From positions 1 to 64,000 of the forward strand of contig NZ_JAPDMU010000001.1 in NCBI RefSeq assembly GCF_026319325.1: a stretch of DNA of 64,000 nt, written 5' to 3'. This DNA comes from Methylophaga sp. OBS3. Lineage in GTDB: Bacteria; Pseudomonadota; Gammaproteobacteria; Nitrosococcales; Methylophagaceae. The notes under the pieces were generated by a model. It was given only the letters and a program-made list of their open reading frames with translations, ran no database searches and was not told where the DNA came from. This document shows positions 55,609-64,000 of this stretch, one piece after another. Position 1 is the first letter of the stretch; each line of letters opens with the position of its first letter. The translations under genes and the position numbers were made by a program.

Positions 55609-56157
55609 TTAGTGTTCAGTTGAGTTGTCGTTATTTTCGATAGGTTGTAATTCACCGTACAGCAAAAACAATCCCATACGGAGGTACTCTACCAATTCGG
55701 CAAAATTATTTTCGTCTTGTTCCGCTTCTACTAAATCAATATCGTCAATCTGGCTGATTTGAATAACGTCAGTAATGTATTCCTGACAGTCTTTAGACAA
55801 TTTACCTTCATCTTTTAGACCAGAAGCGCCAAGACCGTATAAAAGTCCTTGGCACCAATCAGCCATTGCAGCCACACGCGAACCGAGCGGCGCATCGTCG
55901 TCTGGTAATTCCAACTGTAATTCAAAATCAAGGCTATTTAAGGCTTGAAAAGTTTCATCAAATAACGCGATCAGACTTTGTTGTTCTTCGGGGCCTGGCT
56001 TGTAATCCTCAAAAAGAGCGGTATACCAAGTGTTTCGGTTGGCTTGGCTATTGAGACAGAGGAGTCCACAAAGACTGCCTTGCAGTTCGGCAGTGGTGGT
56101 GGGGCCTTCGCTGGTCATGTTTTCGGGGGACAGCGATGGAAAATATAATTGAGACAT
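55609..56157 (-). CDS. YgfB/UPF0149 family protein
   Basis: A 182-residue acidic helical protein of the UPF0149/YecA group. LQGSLCGLLCLNSQA near residue 25, MADWCQGLLYGLGASG near 95 and EDENNFAELVEYLRMGLFLLYGEL-like terminal sequence are typical of YgfB. In Pseudomonas YgfB modulates a beta-lactamase regulator; its general role is unclear. First gene of the ygfB-pepP-ubiH-ubiI operon, divergent from zapB-like/zapA. Confidence 0.88.
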   Translation of the reverse strand: MSQLYFPSLSPENMTSEGPTTTAELQGSLCGLLCLNSQANRNTWYTALFEDYKPGPEEQQSLIALFDETFQALNSLDFELQLELPDDDAPLGSRVAAMADWCQGLLYGLGASGLKDEGKLSKDCQEYITDVIQISQIDDIDLVEAEQDENNFAELVEYLRMGLFLLYGELQPIENNDNSTEH

Positions 56158-56262
56158 AAAGATACGGCCTGAATTTAAAAATGTTCTTATGCACTTATTG
56201 ACCGGGTCAACGGCGCACGTCTATAGTTAGGCATTATTCTCGCACAGCCAAGACGCATATTA

Positions 56263-56472
56263 ATGGATAAAACCCCGATTCAACAATTAGAGCAGCAAGT
56301 AGATGAGCTGCTACGAGCCGGTAGACGGTTACGTGAGGAGAATCTATTACTACGTTCTCAACAGGCTGCATGGCTAAGTGAGCGGGCGCAATTGATTGAA
56401 AAAACTGATGTTGCTCGTAGCCGAATCGAAAAAATGGTGACCCGCCTGAAACAACTGGATGAAGAATTATGA
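56263..56472 (+). CDS. TIGR02449/ZapB-like coiled-coil cell-division protein
   Basis: A 69-residue protein that is one continuous coiled coil (TPIQQLEQQVDELLRAGRRL to RIEKMVTRLKQLDEEL). Small proteins of this kind next to zapA belong to the TIGR02449 family and are thought to act with ZapA at the division ring. The final ATGA overlaps the zapA start, indicating coupled translation. Confidence 0.85.
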   Translation: MDKTPIQQLEQQVDELLRAGRRLREENLLLRSQQAAWLSERAQLIEKTDVARSRIEKMVTRLKQLDEEL

Positions 56473-56774
56473 GCACACCTGTGCATGTATCTATTCTCGG
56501 AAAGGAATATCAGGTTGCCTGCCCTGAAGAAGAGAAAGATGCGCTGCTGGCATCAGCACGCATGGTTCACAACAACATGGAAAAAATCCGTGGTAGCGGC
56601 AAAGTTGTTGGCTTAGACCGAATTGCCGTGATGGCAGCTTTGAATATTGCGCATGAATTATTAGTGTTACAACAGGATGAGTCGCAAGATGTCACCAAAG
56701 TAAACGAAAAAATTCATCAGCTGACAGAGCGCGTCGCAGCGTTTATTAGCGAAGATCGTCAGCTAGAACTTTAA
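56469..56774 (+). CDS. zapA: Cell division protein ZapA
   Basis: A 101-residue FtsZ-bundling protein. The N-terminal globular part (VHVSILGKEYQVACPEEEKDALLASARMVHNNMEKIR) and the C-terminal coiled coil are complete; IAVMAALNIAHELL is the conserved hinge helix. It is followed by 6S RNA, the conserved zapA-ssrS order of gammaproteobacteria. Confidence 0.95.
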   Translation: MSTPVHVSILGKEYQVACPEEEKDALLASARMVHNNMEKIRGSGKVVGLDRIAVMAALNIAHELLVLQQDESQDVTKVNEKIHQLTERVAAFISEDRQLEL

Positions 56775-56815
56775 AAATCCTCACCACAAAATCGGTTTAA
56801 CCGCGTATCATATCT

Positions 56816-57000
56816 TCTACCCTGCGGTGTTCGACAGCGACATGTGTTGTCTTGAGCCGATAAGCAATTGCTTACCGAAACCAAAATTTCGAGGTTGAAA
56901 AACAAGCCCGCTCTGACGGGAAGTTTGCCGGCCTCATGCGGTTTCACTCTTGGACCATTAGGTTCAAGAACCCCGTTCGCATCGGCACTGTGGGGGCTTT
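56816..57000 (+). ncRNA. ssrS: 6S RNA (SsrS)
   Basis: The segment downstream of zapA has the 6S RNA form. Its terminal stem pairs CCCTGCGGTG (56820-56829) with CACTGTGGGG (56986-56995) over ten pairs including G-U wobbles. Conserved 6S blocks include TTGAGCCGATAAGCA on the 5' side and TTGGACC followed by GGTTCAAGAACCCCG on the 3' side. A TATCAT -10 box lies at 56806-56811, a few bases before the proposed 5' end. The RNA would be about 185 nt, bind sigma-70 RNA polymerase and down-tune it in stationary phase. Exact ends are estimates. Confidence 0.88.
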
Positions 57001-57005
57001 ATATC

Positions 57006-57494
57006 TCAGCCGTTCAATTTCAGCAGCAACTTATCTAGCTGCGCTCTCTCTTCAGACGTTAAGTTATTTGCCAGTAAGGTCTCATATTCCCTGAAAGCTT
57101 CAGCAAGAGCAGATTCAATTAATTTTTTACCCGCATTAGTTAGTCTGACTTTACGACTTCTTTGATCTTCATTGCAGGCGTGACGAGAGATTAATCCACG
57201 TTTTTCAAGATTGTTTAATACCTTGGTTAACCCACCGGAGCTAAGCATATTACTTTGACAAATATCAGAGGGTGTTAACTCAAATGGTTCGCCTTGAACT
57301 CGTAATGATGCAAGCGCATCATATTCTCCAGCGCTCAATGCATTCTTTTCCATCACCGCGCGACTTTTGCCAAATAACTGTTCACGAGCCCAGTAAATTC
57401 TTTTGGTAGTTGCCGCCGCAGGTAGATGCACACTTGGTAGTGTCGTCTGCATGCGCTCAATAATGACTTCAATAGGGTTAAGTTTGTTGGTCAC
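57006..57494 (-). CDS. MarR-family transcriptional regulator
   Basis: A 162-residue winged-helix regulator. The DNA-binding core is LTPSDICQSNMLSSGGLTKVLNNLEKRGLISRHACNEDQRSRKVRLTNAGK-type sequence at about 75-130, with dimerisation helices at both ends. Starts with GTG, preceded by GAGGAA. Divergent from the RND pump operon, which it probably represses together with itself. The inducer is unknown. Its 3' end faces the 6S RNA. Confidence 0.9.
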   Translation of the reverse strand: MTNKLNPIEVIIERMQTTLPSVHLPAAATTKRIYWAREQLFGKSRAVMEKNALSAGEYDALASLRVQGEPFELTPSDICQSNMLSSGGLTKVLNNLEKRGLISRHACNEDQRSRKVRLTNAGKKLIESALAEAFREYETLLANNLTSEERAQLDKLLLKLNG

Positions 57495-57539
57495 TTCATT
57501 TCCTCTTCGTTGAGTGCATTATGACAAAAAAATTAACTT

Positions 57540-57580
57540 GCTAGAAAGATAATTTGTCGTTAAGGTTTTATCTTTCTGGA
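57540..57580. promoter_or_regulatory. Inverted repeat, candidate MarR operator
   Basis: AGAAAGATAA (57543-57552) and TTATCTTTCT (57568-57577) are perfect 10-base inverted copies with 15 bases between, in the 128-base gap between the MarR gene and the RND pump. A further small inverted pair GGAAA/TTTCC follows at 57578-57593. The position suits an operator controlling both directions. Confidence 0.55.
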
Positions 57581-57622
57581 AAGGAATTTTTCCAAATCAT
57601 CTCCATTGTCTAGGGAATCGCT

Positions 57623-58762
57623 ATGCTATCCGCCTTTAACAAATCCATTCTTCTCGGCGCAATCTTGGGTCAAATGTTGTTATCGCCTGCTTGGGCTGAA
57701 GGACAAGATAATCGTCCTGTGGTGAAAGTAATGACACCAGAGTCTCGCGAAGTAACCGAACATCAAGAGTTCACCGGTCGGTTTGAAGCGGTTGAAGAAG
57801 TCGCCATCCGTGCTCGTGTAACAGGTTATTTAGATGCGGTGCATTTCCAAGACGGTCAAATGGTGACAAAAGGTGATTTGTTATTTGAAATCGATCCTAG
57901 ACCATTCCAAGCAGCTTTAGCGCGTGCTGAAGCCGACTTAGCCCGTGTTCAGAGCCAATTAAAACTTTCTGAACTGGAATTAAATCGTGGTGAGCGTTTG
58001 TTAAAACAACAAGCCATTGCTGCTGAAGAAGTTGATAGTCGTCGCGCACGTTTCCAAGAAGCCAATGCGAATGTTGCTGCTGCTCGTGCCGCCGTACAAA
58101 CCTCTTCGTTAGATCTGCAATACAGCAAAATTGTTGCGCCTGTATCTGGTCGCATTTCAAGCCGTAATATCGATATTGGTAACTTAGTGACTAATGATGG
58201 CAGTGCAACGCCATTAACCACTATCGTGATGACAGATCCATTGCATTTCGTGTTTGACGTATCTGAAAGTGAGTATCTGCAGTTTGCTCGCGTCGCCAGT
58301 GATGCTTCTTCGTTAAATGGTGATAGTGAAATCAAAGCGCAAATTCGTTTATCGGATGAGCAAGAGTGGAATCGTGAAGGTGTTGTCGATTTCGTTGATA
58401 ACCGCATTGATCAAAATACCGGTACGTTGCGTATGCGTGTTTTAGTTGAAAACCCTAATGATTTATTGCGTCCGGGTTTATTTGGTCGTTTACGTATGGC
58501 CATTACTGCACCATATGAAGCGCTGTTAGTGCCTGATCGTGCATTGGTTTCTGACCAAGCCGCAAAAATCGTGATGGTCGTTAATGGTGAAGGCAAAGTG
58601 GAGCCAAGACCAATTGTTGCTGGCACTTTGCTGGATAACGAAATGCGCGTGATTCGCGAAGGCCTGAAAAGTGACGACCAAGTCATTATTGAAGGTCTGT
58701 TAAAAGCTCGTCCTGGCAGTGATGTCAGAACTGAAGAATACTCTGCTGGTACAGGTGAATAA
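57623..58762 (+). CDS. RND efflux periplasmic adaptor (AcrA/MexA type)
   Basis: A 379-residue membrane-fusion protein. The signal peptide (SILLGAILGQMLLSPAWAEG) lacks a lipobox, so unlike AcrA it is not lipidated. In order: barrel/lipoyl half (FEAVEEVAIRARVTGYL and FEIDPRPFQAAL), a helical hairpin (about 95-160), the lipoyl second half (IVAPVSGRISSRNIDIGNLV) and a beta-barrel and membrane-proximal domain. Two bases separate it from the pump gene. No outer-membrane channel gene follows. Confidence 0.93.
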   Translation: MLSAFNKSILLGAILGQMLLSPAWAEGQDNRPVVKVMTPESREVTEHQEFTGRFEAVEEVAIRARVTGYLDAVHFQDGQMVTKGDLLFEIDPRPFQAALARAEADLARVQSQLKLSELELNRGERLLKQQAIAAEEVDSRRARFQEANANVAAARAAVQTSSLDLQYSKIVAPVSGRISSRNIDIGNLVTNDGSATPLTTIVMTDPLHFVFDVSESEYLQFARVASDASSLNGDSEIKAQIRLSDEQEWNREGVVDFVDNRIDQNTGTLRMRVLVENPNDLLRPGLFGRLRMAITAPYEALLVPDRALVSDQAAKIVMVVNGEGKVEPRPIVAGTLLDNEMRVIREGLKSDDQVIIEGLLKARPGSDVRTEEYSAGTGE

Positions 58763-58764
58763 TC

Positions 58765-61700
58765 ATGCGCTTTACGCACTTTTTTGTTGATCGACCGATT
58801 TTCGCCACGGTACTGTCGGTACTGATCGTCCTTGTAGGTAGTATTGCCTATGTATCTTTGCCTGTAGCGCAATATCCCGAAATTGCGCCGCCGAGTATTT
58901 CGGTCACAGCAAACTACCCGGGTGCAACCGCTGAAACTGCGGCTGATACTGTTGCAACGGTATTAGAGCAGCAGATCAACGGTGTTGAAGACATGCTTTA
59001 TATGAAGTCTGAAAATACCGCTGATGGCCGTACATCTCTGAACATTACCTTTAAGCAAGGTACAGATTTAGATATCGCCCAAGTCTTGGTGCAAAACCGT
59101 ATTTCGATTGCCGAGCCATTGTTACCTGAAGAGGTCACACGTCAAGGTATCAACGTACGTAAAAACTCACCTGACTTAATGATGGTTATTCACTTACTGT
59201 CACCTGATGGCACGCGTGACAATCTGTATGTTTCTAACTTCGCTAAAACCCAAGTTGTCGATCGTTTAGCTCGTATCGAAGGTGTGGGTGAGGCACGTAT
59301 TGTTGCTGAACGTGCTTATGCAATGCGGATCTGGATTGATCCTGAGCGTGCTCAGTCATTTGAAATGACTGCTAATGAGGTCTTGGCAGCAGTACGTTCT
59401 AACAATGCCCAGATTGCTGCGGGTGTTATCAATAAACAACCACTGCAAGATACCAAAGGTGCGTTTGAGCTGAGTGTTGAAACTCAAGGCCGTTTACTGA
59501 CGGCAGATGAATTCTCAGACATTATCGTTAAGCGTGGTGATAATGGCCGTGTAGTACGTCTGCGTGATTTAGCGCGTGTTGAACTGGCTGCACAAGACTA
59601 TGACAACATCGGTTATTTAGATGATAGTTTGGCGTTGCCAGTGGTCATTTTCCAACGTCCTGGTTCTAATGCCCTTGATACTGCTGATGCACTGCGTGCA
59701 GAAATGCGTGAAATTGCTAAAGACATGCCAGCAGGCGTGGAATATCAAATCATTTACGATCCGACGCAATTTATCGCGCGGTCTATCGAAAAGATTTACC
59801 ACACCATTATTGAAGCCATCTTATTAGTTATTTTGGTTGTGATGCTGTTCCTGCAAAGCTGGAGAGCATCGGTGATTCCTATCGTTGCCATTCCGGTGTC
59901 TTTGGTTGGTACGTTTGCGGTCATGTCAGCTTTAGGTGTGTCGCTTAATAACCTTTCCTTATTTGGTTTAGTGCTCGCCATCGGTATCGTGGTCGATGAT
60001 GCTATCGTCGTTGTTGAAAACGTCGAACGTTACATTCGAGAAGGTTTTACGCCAAATGAAGCGGCCCATAAAACCATGGATGAAGTAGGCATGGCGCTGG
60101 TTGCGATCGCAGTTGTATTGTCTGCGGTATTTATTCCAGCAGCATTCATTACTGGTATTTCGGGTGCTTTCTATCAACAGTTTGCGTTAACGATTGCGAC
60201 AGCTACGATTATTTCGATGATCGTGTCGTTAACATTGTCACCAGCGATGGCGGCATTGTTGTTGAAACCGCATGAGCACGATAAACCCAAGCCAACCGGT
60301 TTTATGGCTAAGGTAACGTATCCGTTTAAAGCTTTTGGTGATGCTTTCAACCGTAGCTTTGAGTGGTTAGGTGACCGTTATTCAGCGATGACACGTCGTT
60401 TGCTGCGAATCATGGCGGTGATGTTGATCATTTATGCTGGTTTGATTTTCCTAACAGGCTTTAGCTTTAAGCAAGTTGCTACTGGCTTTATTCCTGAGCA
60501 GGACCAAGGTTATCTGATTAACGTCATCCAGTTGCCACCAGGTGCGTCATTAGATCGTACTGATGCGGTGGTGCGTGAGGCTTCACAACGTTTACGTGAA
60601 GTACCTGGTGTTGCCCATGCCGTACAGTTTGTTGGTTTGGATGGTCCTACGTTTACCAATGCGTCAAACTCGGCGGTTATCTTTACGCCATTTGAACCGT
60701 TTGAGGATCGTATTGCAGCTGGCTTAACCATTGATGACATTCAAGGTGGGGCGCAACAAGCCTTGTCACAATTGGATGGCGCAATGGCATTTGCGATTAA
60801 ACCGCCACCAGTTCGTGGTATGGGTAATGCCGGTGGTTGGAAGTTGTATATTCAAGATCGCGGTGGTGTTGGTAAAGAGCGTCTTGAAGAAGTTACGCAG
60901 CAGGTTATTGCAGCAGCAAACCAAGCTGAGGGCGTCTCTGCGGTGTTTACTTTCTATAACTCGGGTACGCCGCGGATTTATGCCGATATCGATCGTACAA
61001 AAGCAGAGATGCTAGAAGTACCGGTGCAGAACGTTATTGATACCTTAGAGATTTATCTTGGTTCGCGTTATATCAATGACTTTAACTTTTTGAACCGGAC
61101 TTACCGAGTGGTTGCTCAAGCCGACGGGCAATACCGTAATCAAGAACAGGATATTGCGAAATTGCGTACCCGCTCTGAAAACGGTGCGATGGTACCTTTA
61201 GGTTCGATTGCGACATTGGAGCAAAAAACGGGGCCAATTCGTGTGCCGCATTACAACTTGTATCCAGCAATTGAAGTGCAAGGTAATACGCCGCCTGGTT
61301 ACTCTAGTGGTGAGTCTATTGCCATCATGGAACGTATTCTGGAAGAAACACTGCCAGATGGTGTGAGTTATGAATGGACAGAGCTAGCGCTCCAAGAGAA
61401 GTTGGCTGGTAATACTGCGTTCGTCGCCTTTGGTTTGGCGGTCGTTTTTGTATTCTTATTGCTGGCGGCCTTGTATGAAAGCTGGTTGCTACCGTTAGCC
61501 GTTATCTTGATCGTACCGATGTGTTTGTTAGCGGCGATTAGTGGTGTTGCTTTCCGTGGTATGGATAACAACATTTTGGTTCAGATCGGCTTTATCGTAT
61601 TGATAGGTCTGGCATGTAAAAATGCGATTCTTATTGTTGAGTTTGCCAAACAGGCCGAAGAGCGTGGTTTAAGCCGTATCGATGCTGCCGTTGAAGCTGC

Positions 61701-61935
61701 TCGCACACGTTTACGCCCGATCCTGATGACGTCAATGGCGTTTATTTTGGGTGTTGTACCATTAGTTATCGCTAGCGGGGCAGGTGCCGAAATGCGTCAA
61801 GCCTTGGGTACTGCAGTATTTTCGGGTATGTTGGGCGTAACGTTATTCGGTTTGGTGTTTACACCTATCTTCTACGTGGTTTGTCGTTGGTTGGCGAGCC
61901 GTAGAGAGCAAAAGCAAACTGGTGTAGCCCATTAA
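58765..61935 (+). CDS. RND multidrug efflux transporter (HAE1, AcrB type)
   Basis: A 1056-residue proton-driven trimeric pump. The start (MRFTHFFVDRPIFATVLSVLIVLVG) and twelve-helix layout with two large periplasmic loops are typical. The proton-relay aspartate pair lies in LAIGIVVDDAIVVVENVERYI, with the relay lysine region IGLACKNAILIVEFAKQ in the second half. Drug specificity cannot be read from sequence. Encoded with its adaptor under a MarR-type regulator. Confidence 0.95.
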   Translation: MRFTHFFVDRPIFATVLSVLIVLVGSIAYVSLPVAQYPEIAPPSISVTANYPGATAETAADTVATVLEQQINGVEDMLYMKSENTADGRTSLNITFKQGTDLDIAQVLVQNRISIAEPLLPEEVTRQGINVRKNSPDLMMVIHLLSPDGTRDNLYVSNFAKTQVVDRLARIEGVGEARIVAERAYAMRIWIDPERAQSFEMTANEVLAAVRSNNAQIAAGVINKQPLQDTKGAFELSVETQGRLLTADEFSDIIVKRGDNGRVVRLRDLARVELAAQDYDNIGYLDDSLALPVVIFQRPGSNALDTADALRAEMREIAKDMPAGVEYQIIYDPTQFIARSIEKIYHTIIEAILLVILVVMLFLQSWRASVIPIVAIPVSLVGTFAVMSALGVSLNNLSLFGLVLAIGIVVDDAIVVVENVERYIREGFTPNEAAHKTMDEVGMALVAIAVVLSAVFIPAAFITGISGAFYQQFALTIATATIISMIVSLTLSPAMAALLLKPHEHDKPKPTGFMAKVTYPFKAFGDAFNRSFEWLGDRYSAMTRRLLRIMAVMLIIYAGLIFLTGFSFKQVATGFIPEQDQGYLINVIQLPPGASLDRTDAVVREASQRLREVPGVAHAVQFVGLDGPTFTNASNSAVIFTPFEPFEDRIAAGLTIDDIQGGAQQALSQLDGAMAFAIKPPPVRGMGNAGGWKLYIQDRGGVGKERLEEVTQQVIAAANQAEGVSAVFTFYNSGTPRIYADIDRTKAEMLEVPVQNVIDTLEIYLGSRYINDFNFLNRTYRVVAQADGQYRNQEQDIAKLRTRSENGAMVPLGSIATLEQKTGPIRVPHYNLYPAIEVQGNTPPGYSSGESIAIMERILEETLPDGVSYEWTELALQEKLAGNTAFVAFGLAVVFVFLLLAALYESWLLPLAVILIVPMCLLAAISGVAFRGMDNNILVQIGFIVLIGLACKNAILIVEFAKQAEERGLSRIDAAVEAARTRLRPILMTSMAFILGVVPLVIASGAGAEMRQALGTAVFSGMLGVTLFGLVFTPIFYVVCRWLASRREQKQTGVAH

Positions 61936-61958
61936 TTAGGTAAAATAAAGGTTGTGTT

Positions 61959-62348
61959 ATGGCGCAGCAAAGACCGCAATCAGGTAAGCCCATCGATCGG
62001 CAAAAACTTGATAAGGTCGTTGCTGACGCCAGGAACGCCGCCAAAGATCGACTCGCTGGCTATCGCGAGCAATCACTGAGACTTCACCCATGGATTTGCG
62101 GCCGTTGTGGCCGCGAGTTCACCCGCAGTAATCTTCACGAACTAACTGTTCATCATATCGACCACAATCATGACAACAACCCTGCTGATGGTAGTAATTG
62201 GGAAAATCTGTGTCTGTATTGTCACGACCATGAGCATCAAAAAAATATAGATAGCGTTCGTGGTTATACCGGCCTTGTTGAGGTTGAGGCTAAACAAACC
62301 ACCTTCAATCCCTTTGCTGATTTAAAGCAACTTTTAGATAAATCATAG
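61959..62348 (+). CDS. yajD: HNH nuclease-family protein, YajD-like
   Basis: A 129-residue protein with one HNH fold. A zinc site is formed by ICGRCGREF and LCLYCHDHEH (two CxxC pairs), and the catalytic-type histidines are in LTVHHIDHNHDNNPADGSNWENL. The DNA target and biological role of YajD proteins are unknown. It follows the RND pump by 23 bases and may be cotranscribed, though the functional link is not obvious. Confidence 0.88.
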   Translation: MAQQRPQSGKPIDRQKLDKVVADARNAAKDRLAGYREQSLRLHPWICGRCGREFTRSNLHELTVHHIDHNHDNNPADGSNWENLCLYCHDHEHQKNIDSVRGYTGLVEVEAKQTTFNPFADLKQLLDKS

Positions 62349-62424
62349 GTGGCATTGGTTTGCGTGAACCTCTTACGATCATGCATAGTCACACTCACAA
62401 GGTTTAAATCCAAAGGAGATCAAA

Positions 62425-62937
62425 ATGAAGAAGTCTGCTGCGCTGTTATTGGCGATGATTTCTGCGCCGGTAATGGCGGTAGAAGTCGCCATGGACAAAG
62501 TTGATGCTGATGGCTCAACCCAAAATGTTGGTACAGTCACAGTCAGTGAAACAGCTTATGGCCTTGTTTTTACGCCAGCTTTATCTGGCTTAGAACCAGG
62601 TATGCATGGTTTTCATTTGCATCAAAACGCAAGTTGTGCGCCTGCTGAAAAAGAAGGCCAAATGGTTGCTGCATTATCTGCAGGTGGTCATTACGATCCT
62701 AAAAATACTGGCGAACATGGAACACCTTGGGGAAAAGGTCACGCGGGTGACTTACCTGCAATGTATGTTGATGCTAATGGTAAAGCAGAACGTGCTGTAT
62801 TAGCGCCACGTTTAACAATGGCAGATTTACCTGGTCGTGCCATTATGATTCATGCCGGTGGAGATAATCATAGTGATCATCCCACTGCATTAGGCGGTGG
62901 TGGTGCTCGTGTTGCCTGTGGTGTAATTGCTGAATAA
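62425..62937 (+). CDS. sodC: Superoxide dismutase [Cu-Zn], periplasmic
   Basis: A 170-residue enzyme with a signal peptide (MKKSAALLLAMISAPVMA). Copper and zinc ligands are in GMHGFHLHQNASC, GGHYDPKN, GKGHAGDLPAMYVDANG and the C-terminal IMIHAGGDNHSDHP. The two disulfide cysteines (NASC and VACGV) are present. A strong AAAGGAGA ribosome-binding site precedes the ATG. Monocistronic, ended by a strong hairpin. Confidence 0.95.
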   Translation: MKKSAALLLAMISAPVMAVEVAMDKVDADGSTQNVGTVTVSETAYGLVFTPALSGLEPGMHGFHLHQNASCAPAEKEGQMVAALSAGGHYDPKNTGEHGTPWGKGHAGDLPAMYVDANGKAERAVLAPRLTMADLPGRAIMIHAGGDNHSDHPTALGGGGARVACGVIAE

Positions 62938-62960
62938 GTAATGCGCTGATTCGAATAAGA

Positions 62961-62999
62961 AATGCCGTATCGGTTTAAAACGATGCGGCATTTTTTTTG
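62961..62999. terminator. Bidirectional terminator between sodC and the sensor kinase
   Basis: AATGCCGTATCG (62961-62972) pairs with CGATGCGGCATT (62981-62992) over 12 positions with one G-U, followed by a run of eight Ts on the plus strand. The stop codon of the convergent kinase gene lies in the loop, and the minus-strand reading also has a T-rich tail. Confidence 0.85.
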
Positions 63000-64000
63000 G
63001 TCGGAAAGTGCATCGCGAATTGTAGACCGCCAAGTTCATTAATTGCAGCATAAATACTGCCATTATGGGCTTTTACTGCACGCTCAGCGATAGTTAGACC
63101 TAAACCACTACTGTTTTGTTTTCTGGCTTGCATACCTTTAAAGAATGGTTGAAACAATTTTGTTAACTCTTCTTCACTGACGCCCGGTCCATTATCGCTG
63201 ATGGTAATTTCAATTGAACGTCTTAGCAGTTTAGCTGTTAATCGAATATGCCCTTGCTCAGGGGTAAATTTGATGGCATTTCTTAACACATTTTCTACAG
63301 CACGTAAGACTAATTCTGGTTTACCTTCCATGGGTAATTCGGGATCAATATCGGCATGAATAGCGATACTTTTTTCAGTCGCTTCGTAACGGCCATCGTC
63401 GACTAAATCCTCTAATAAAGGGGATAAATCGAAATATTGCTGGGCATCATTCTCTGCTGCCAAAGTATCCAAGCGAGATAGATTTAATAAATCGCCAATG
63501 AGCATATCGATACGTTGTGATTCGCGTTCGATTCGTGCCAACACATCAGTCGTTTTATCGGGTTGCTGCTGGCATATACCGATCGCTGCTTGCATACGGG
63601 CTAATGGTGAGCGAAGTTCATGAGAGACATCATGTAATAAGTTACGTTGTGCGCTGACCAGCTTTTCTAACTTAATGGTCATCACATCAAAGTTAAAACC
63701 AAGCTCAGCTAGCTCATCTTTTCGATTACCCATTTCGGGACTGACACGTGTTGATAAATCACCTGTCGCTACTTTGTTAAAGCCTCGACGTAAATGTCTT
63801 ATCGGTTGGGTAAACCACCATGCGAGCACAGCACTGAATAACAGGCCACCTAGAATCCCGGTCCATAAAATCAAGACAAGTGGTTGCGGTTTTGGTGGTT
63901 TGAGCGGTGCTTGCTCTTTAGGCTGTAAAGAATTCTGTGGAATAAACAGTAAGACTTCTTCTCCATCTTCAAGCGTGATTGGACGAATAGATCGTAGTTG
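62975..64000 (-). CDS. Two-component sensor histidine kinase (partial, N-terminus beyond window)
   Basis: The frame is open to the right edge, so these are the last 341 residues of a larger kinase. The visible part begins in a periplasmic segment (QLRSIRPITLEDGEEVLLFI and a Pro/Lys-rich stretch), then a transmembrane helix (LVLILWTGILGGLLFSAVLAWWF), a HAMP domain, the phospho-His in LLHDVSHELRSPLARM, and a complete HATPase domain (N box ENVLRNAIKF, DNGPG and GLGLTIAERAV). The layout resembles CpxA-type kinases. Its response regulator would be upstream, outside the window. Confidence 0.88.
   Translation of the reverse strand, partial: QLRSIRPITLEDGEEVLLFIPQNSLQPKEQAPLKPPKPQPLVLILWTGILGGLLFSAVLAWWFTQPIRHLRRGFNKVATGDLSTRVSPEMGNRKDELAELGFNFDVMTIKLEKLVSAQRNLLHDVSHELRSPLARMQAAIGICQQQPDKTTDVLARIERESQRIDMLIGDLLNLSRLDTLAAENDAQQYFDLSPLLEDLVDDGRYEATEKSIAIHADIDPELPMEGKPELVLRAVENVLRNAIKFTPEQGHIRLTAKLLRRSIEITISDNGPGVSEEELTKLFQPFFKGMQARKQNSSGLGLTIAERAVKAHNGSIYAAINELGGLQFAMHFPTKKNAASF

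Noticed and set aside
56850-56862. GCCGATAA, resembling a sigma-28 -10 element
   Set aside because: It is a conserved internal block of the 6S RNA and has no TAAA -35 at the right spacing.
58411-58872. 153-codon minus-strand frame across the RND adaptor/pump junction
   Set aside because: Antisense shadow of two certain genes; very basic, Ser/Arg-rich composition typical of antisense translation.
1-64000. CRISPR arrays, IS elements, prophage, tRNA and rRNA genes
   Set aside because: No regularly spaced repeats, transposase or integrase genes, or tRNA/rRNA-like sequences were seen on either strand by eye.

Overview
The window is a contiguous chromosomal segment of a flagellated, Gram-negative gammaproteobacterium. 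Gene content and order (exbB-exbD-comEC-DUF2062-lolCD, fliLMNOPQR-flhBAFG-fliA-cheYZAB-motCD-parC-parP-cheW, and ygfB-pepP-ubiH-ubiI diverging from zapB/zapA and 6S RNA) match the Pseudomonas-type and Methylophaga/Thiotrichales-type arrangement. A complete zwf/pgl/glk/rpiA sugar-phosphate set would suit a ribulose-monophosphate methylotroph such as Methylophaga, but that genus call is an inference and no methylotrophy marker lies in the window. No IS elements, prophage, CRISPR array, tRNA or rRNA genes were seen. Coding density is very high and no gene-free stretch exceeds about 300 bases.

Layout: 1-7 kb is an envelope-biogenesis block on the minus strand (msbA cut by the window edge, exbD, exbB, comEC, lolD, lolC/E), with a DUF2062 gene on the plus strand. 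7-12 kb holds central metabolism (rpiA, ilvA, a SIMPL protein, pgl-glk-apaG). 12-36 kb is a motility island: a plus-strand group with fliK, a lone FlhB C-terminal-domain protein and a GGDEF/EAL protein converges on one very compact minus-strand flagellar/chemotaxis supercluster running from a FliL paralogue (36 kb) to a DUF2802 gene (17 kb). That cluster carries the flagellar export gate, the C-ring, the FlhF/FlhG polar-number system, sigma-28, the core chemotaxis proteins, a second stator pair (MotCD) and the ParC/ParP system for polar chemoreceptor arrays. Two good sigma-54 promoter candidates sit in its only real gaps.

36-43 kb has psd, divergent zwf and glgA, and ppc. 43-51 kb has two DEAD-box helicases, uvrD and thioredoxin. 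uvrD heads a tightly coupled operon containing an orphan TRAP-type lipoprotein binding protein, an unrecognised 82-residue protein, a DUF411 metal-site protein and an EamA transporter. 51-57 kb has a small unknown protein/lipoprotein pair, ubiquinone hydroxylases, pepP, ygfB, zapB-like, zapA and the 6S RNA. 57-64 kb has a MarR regulator divergent from an RND efflux pump, a YajD-like HNH protein, Cu/Zn superoxide dismutase and a sensor kinase cut by the right edge.

The most interesting unexplained items are: the uvrD-SBP-82aa-DUF411-EamA operon; two small uncharacterised proteins that share a C-terminal LIDE(Y/M)V tail, one of them a 59-residue gene inside the chemotaxis operon; short acidic peptides repeated across FliM, FliN, CheA and CheZ; a GYF2-TM-pentapeptide protein; and an exact CRP-consensus palindrome over the flhB2 stop codon, upstream of the c-di-GMP gene.
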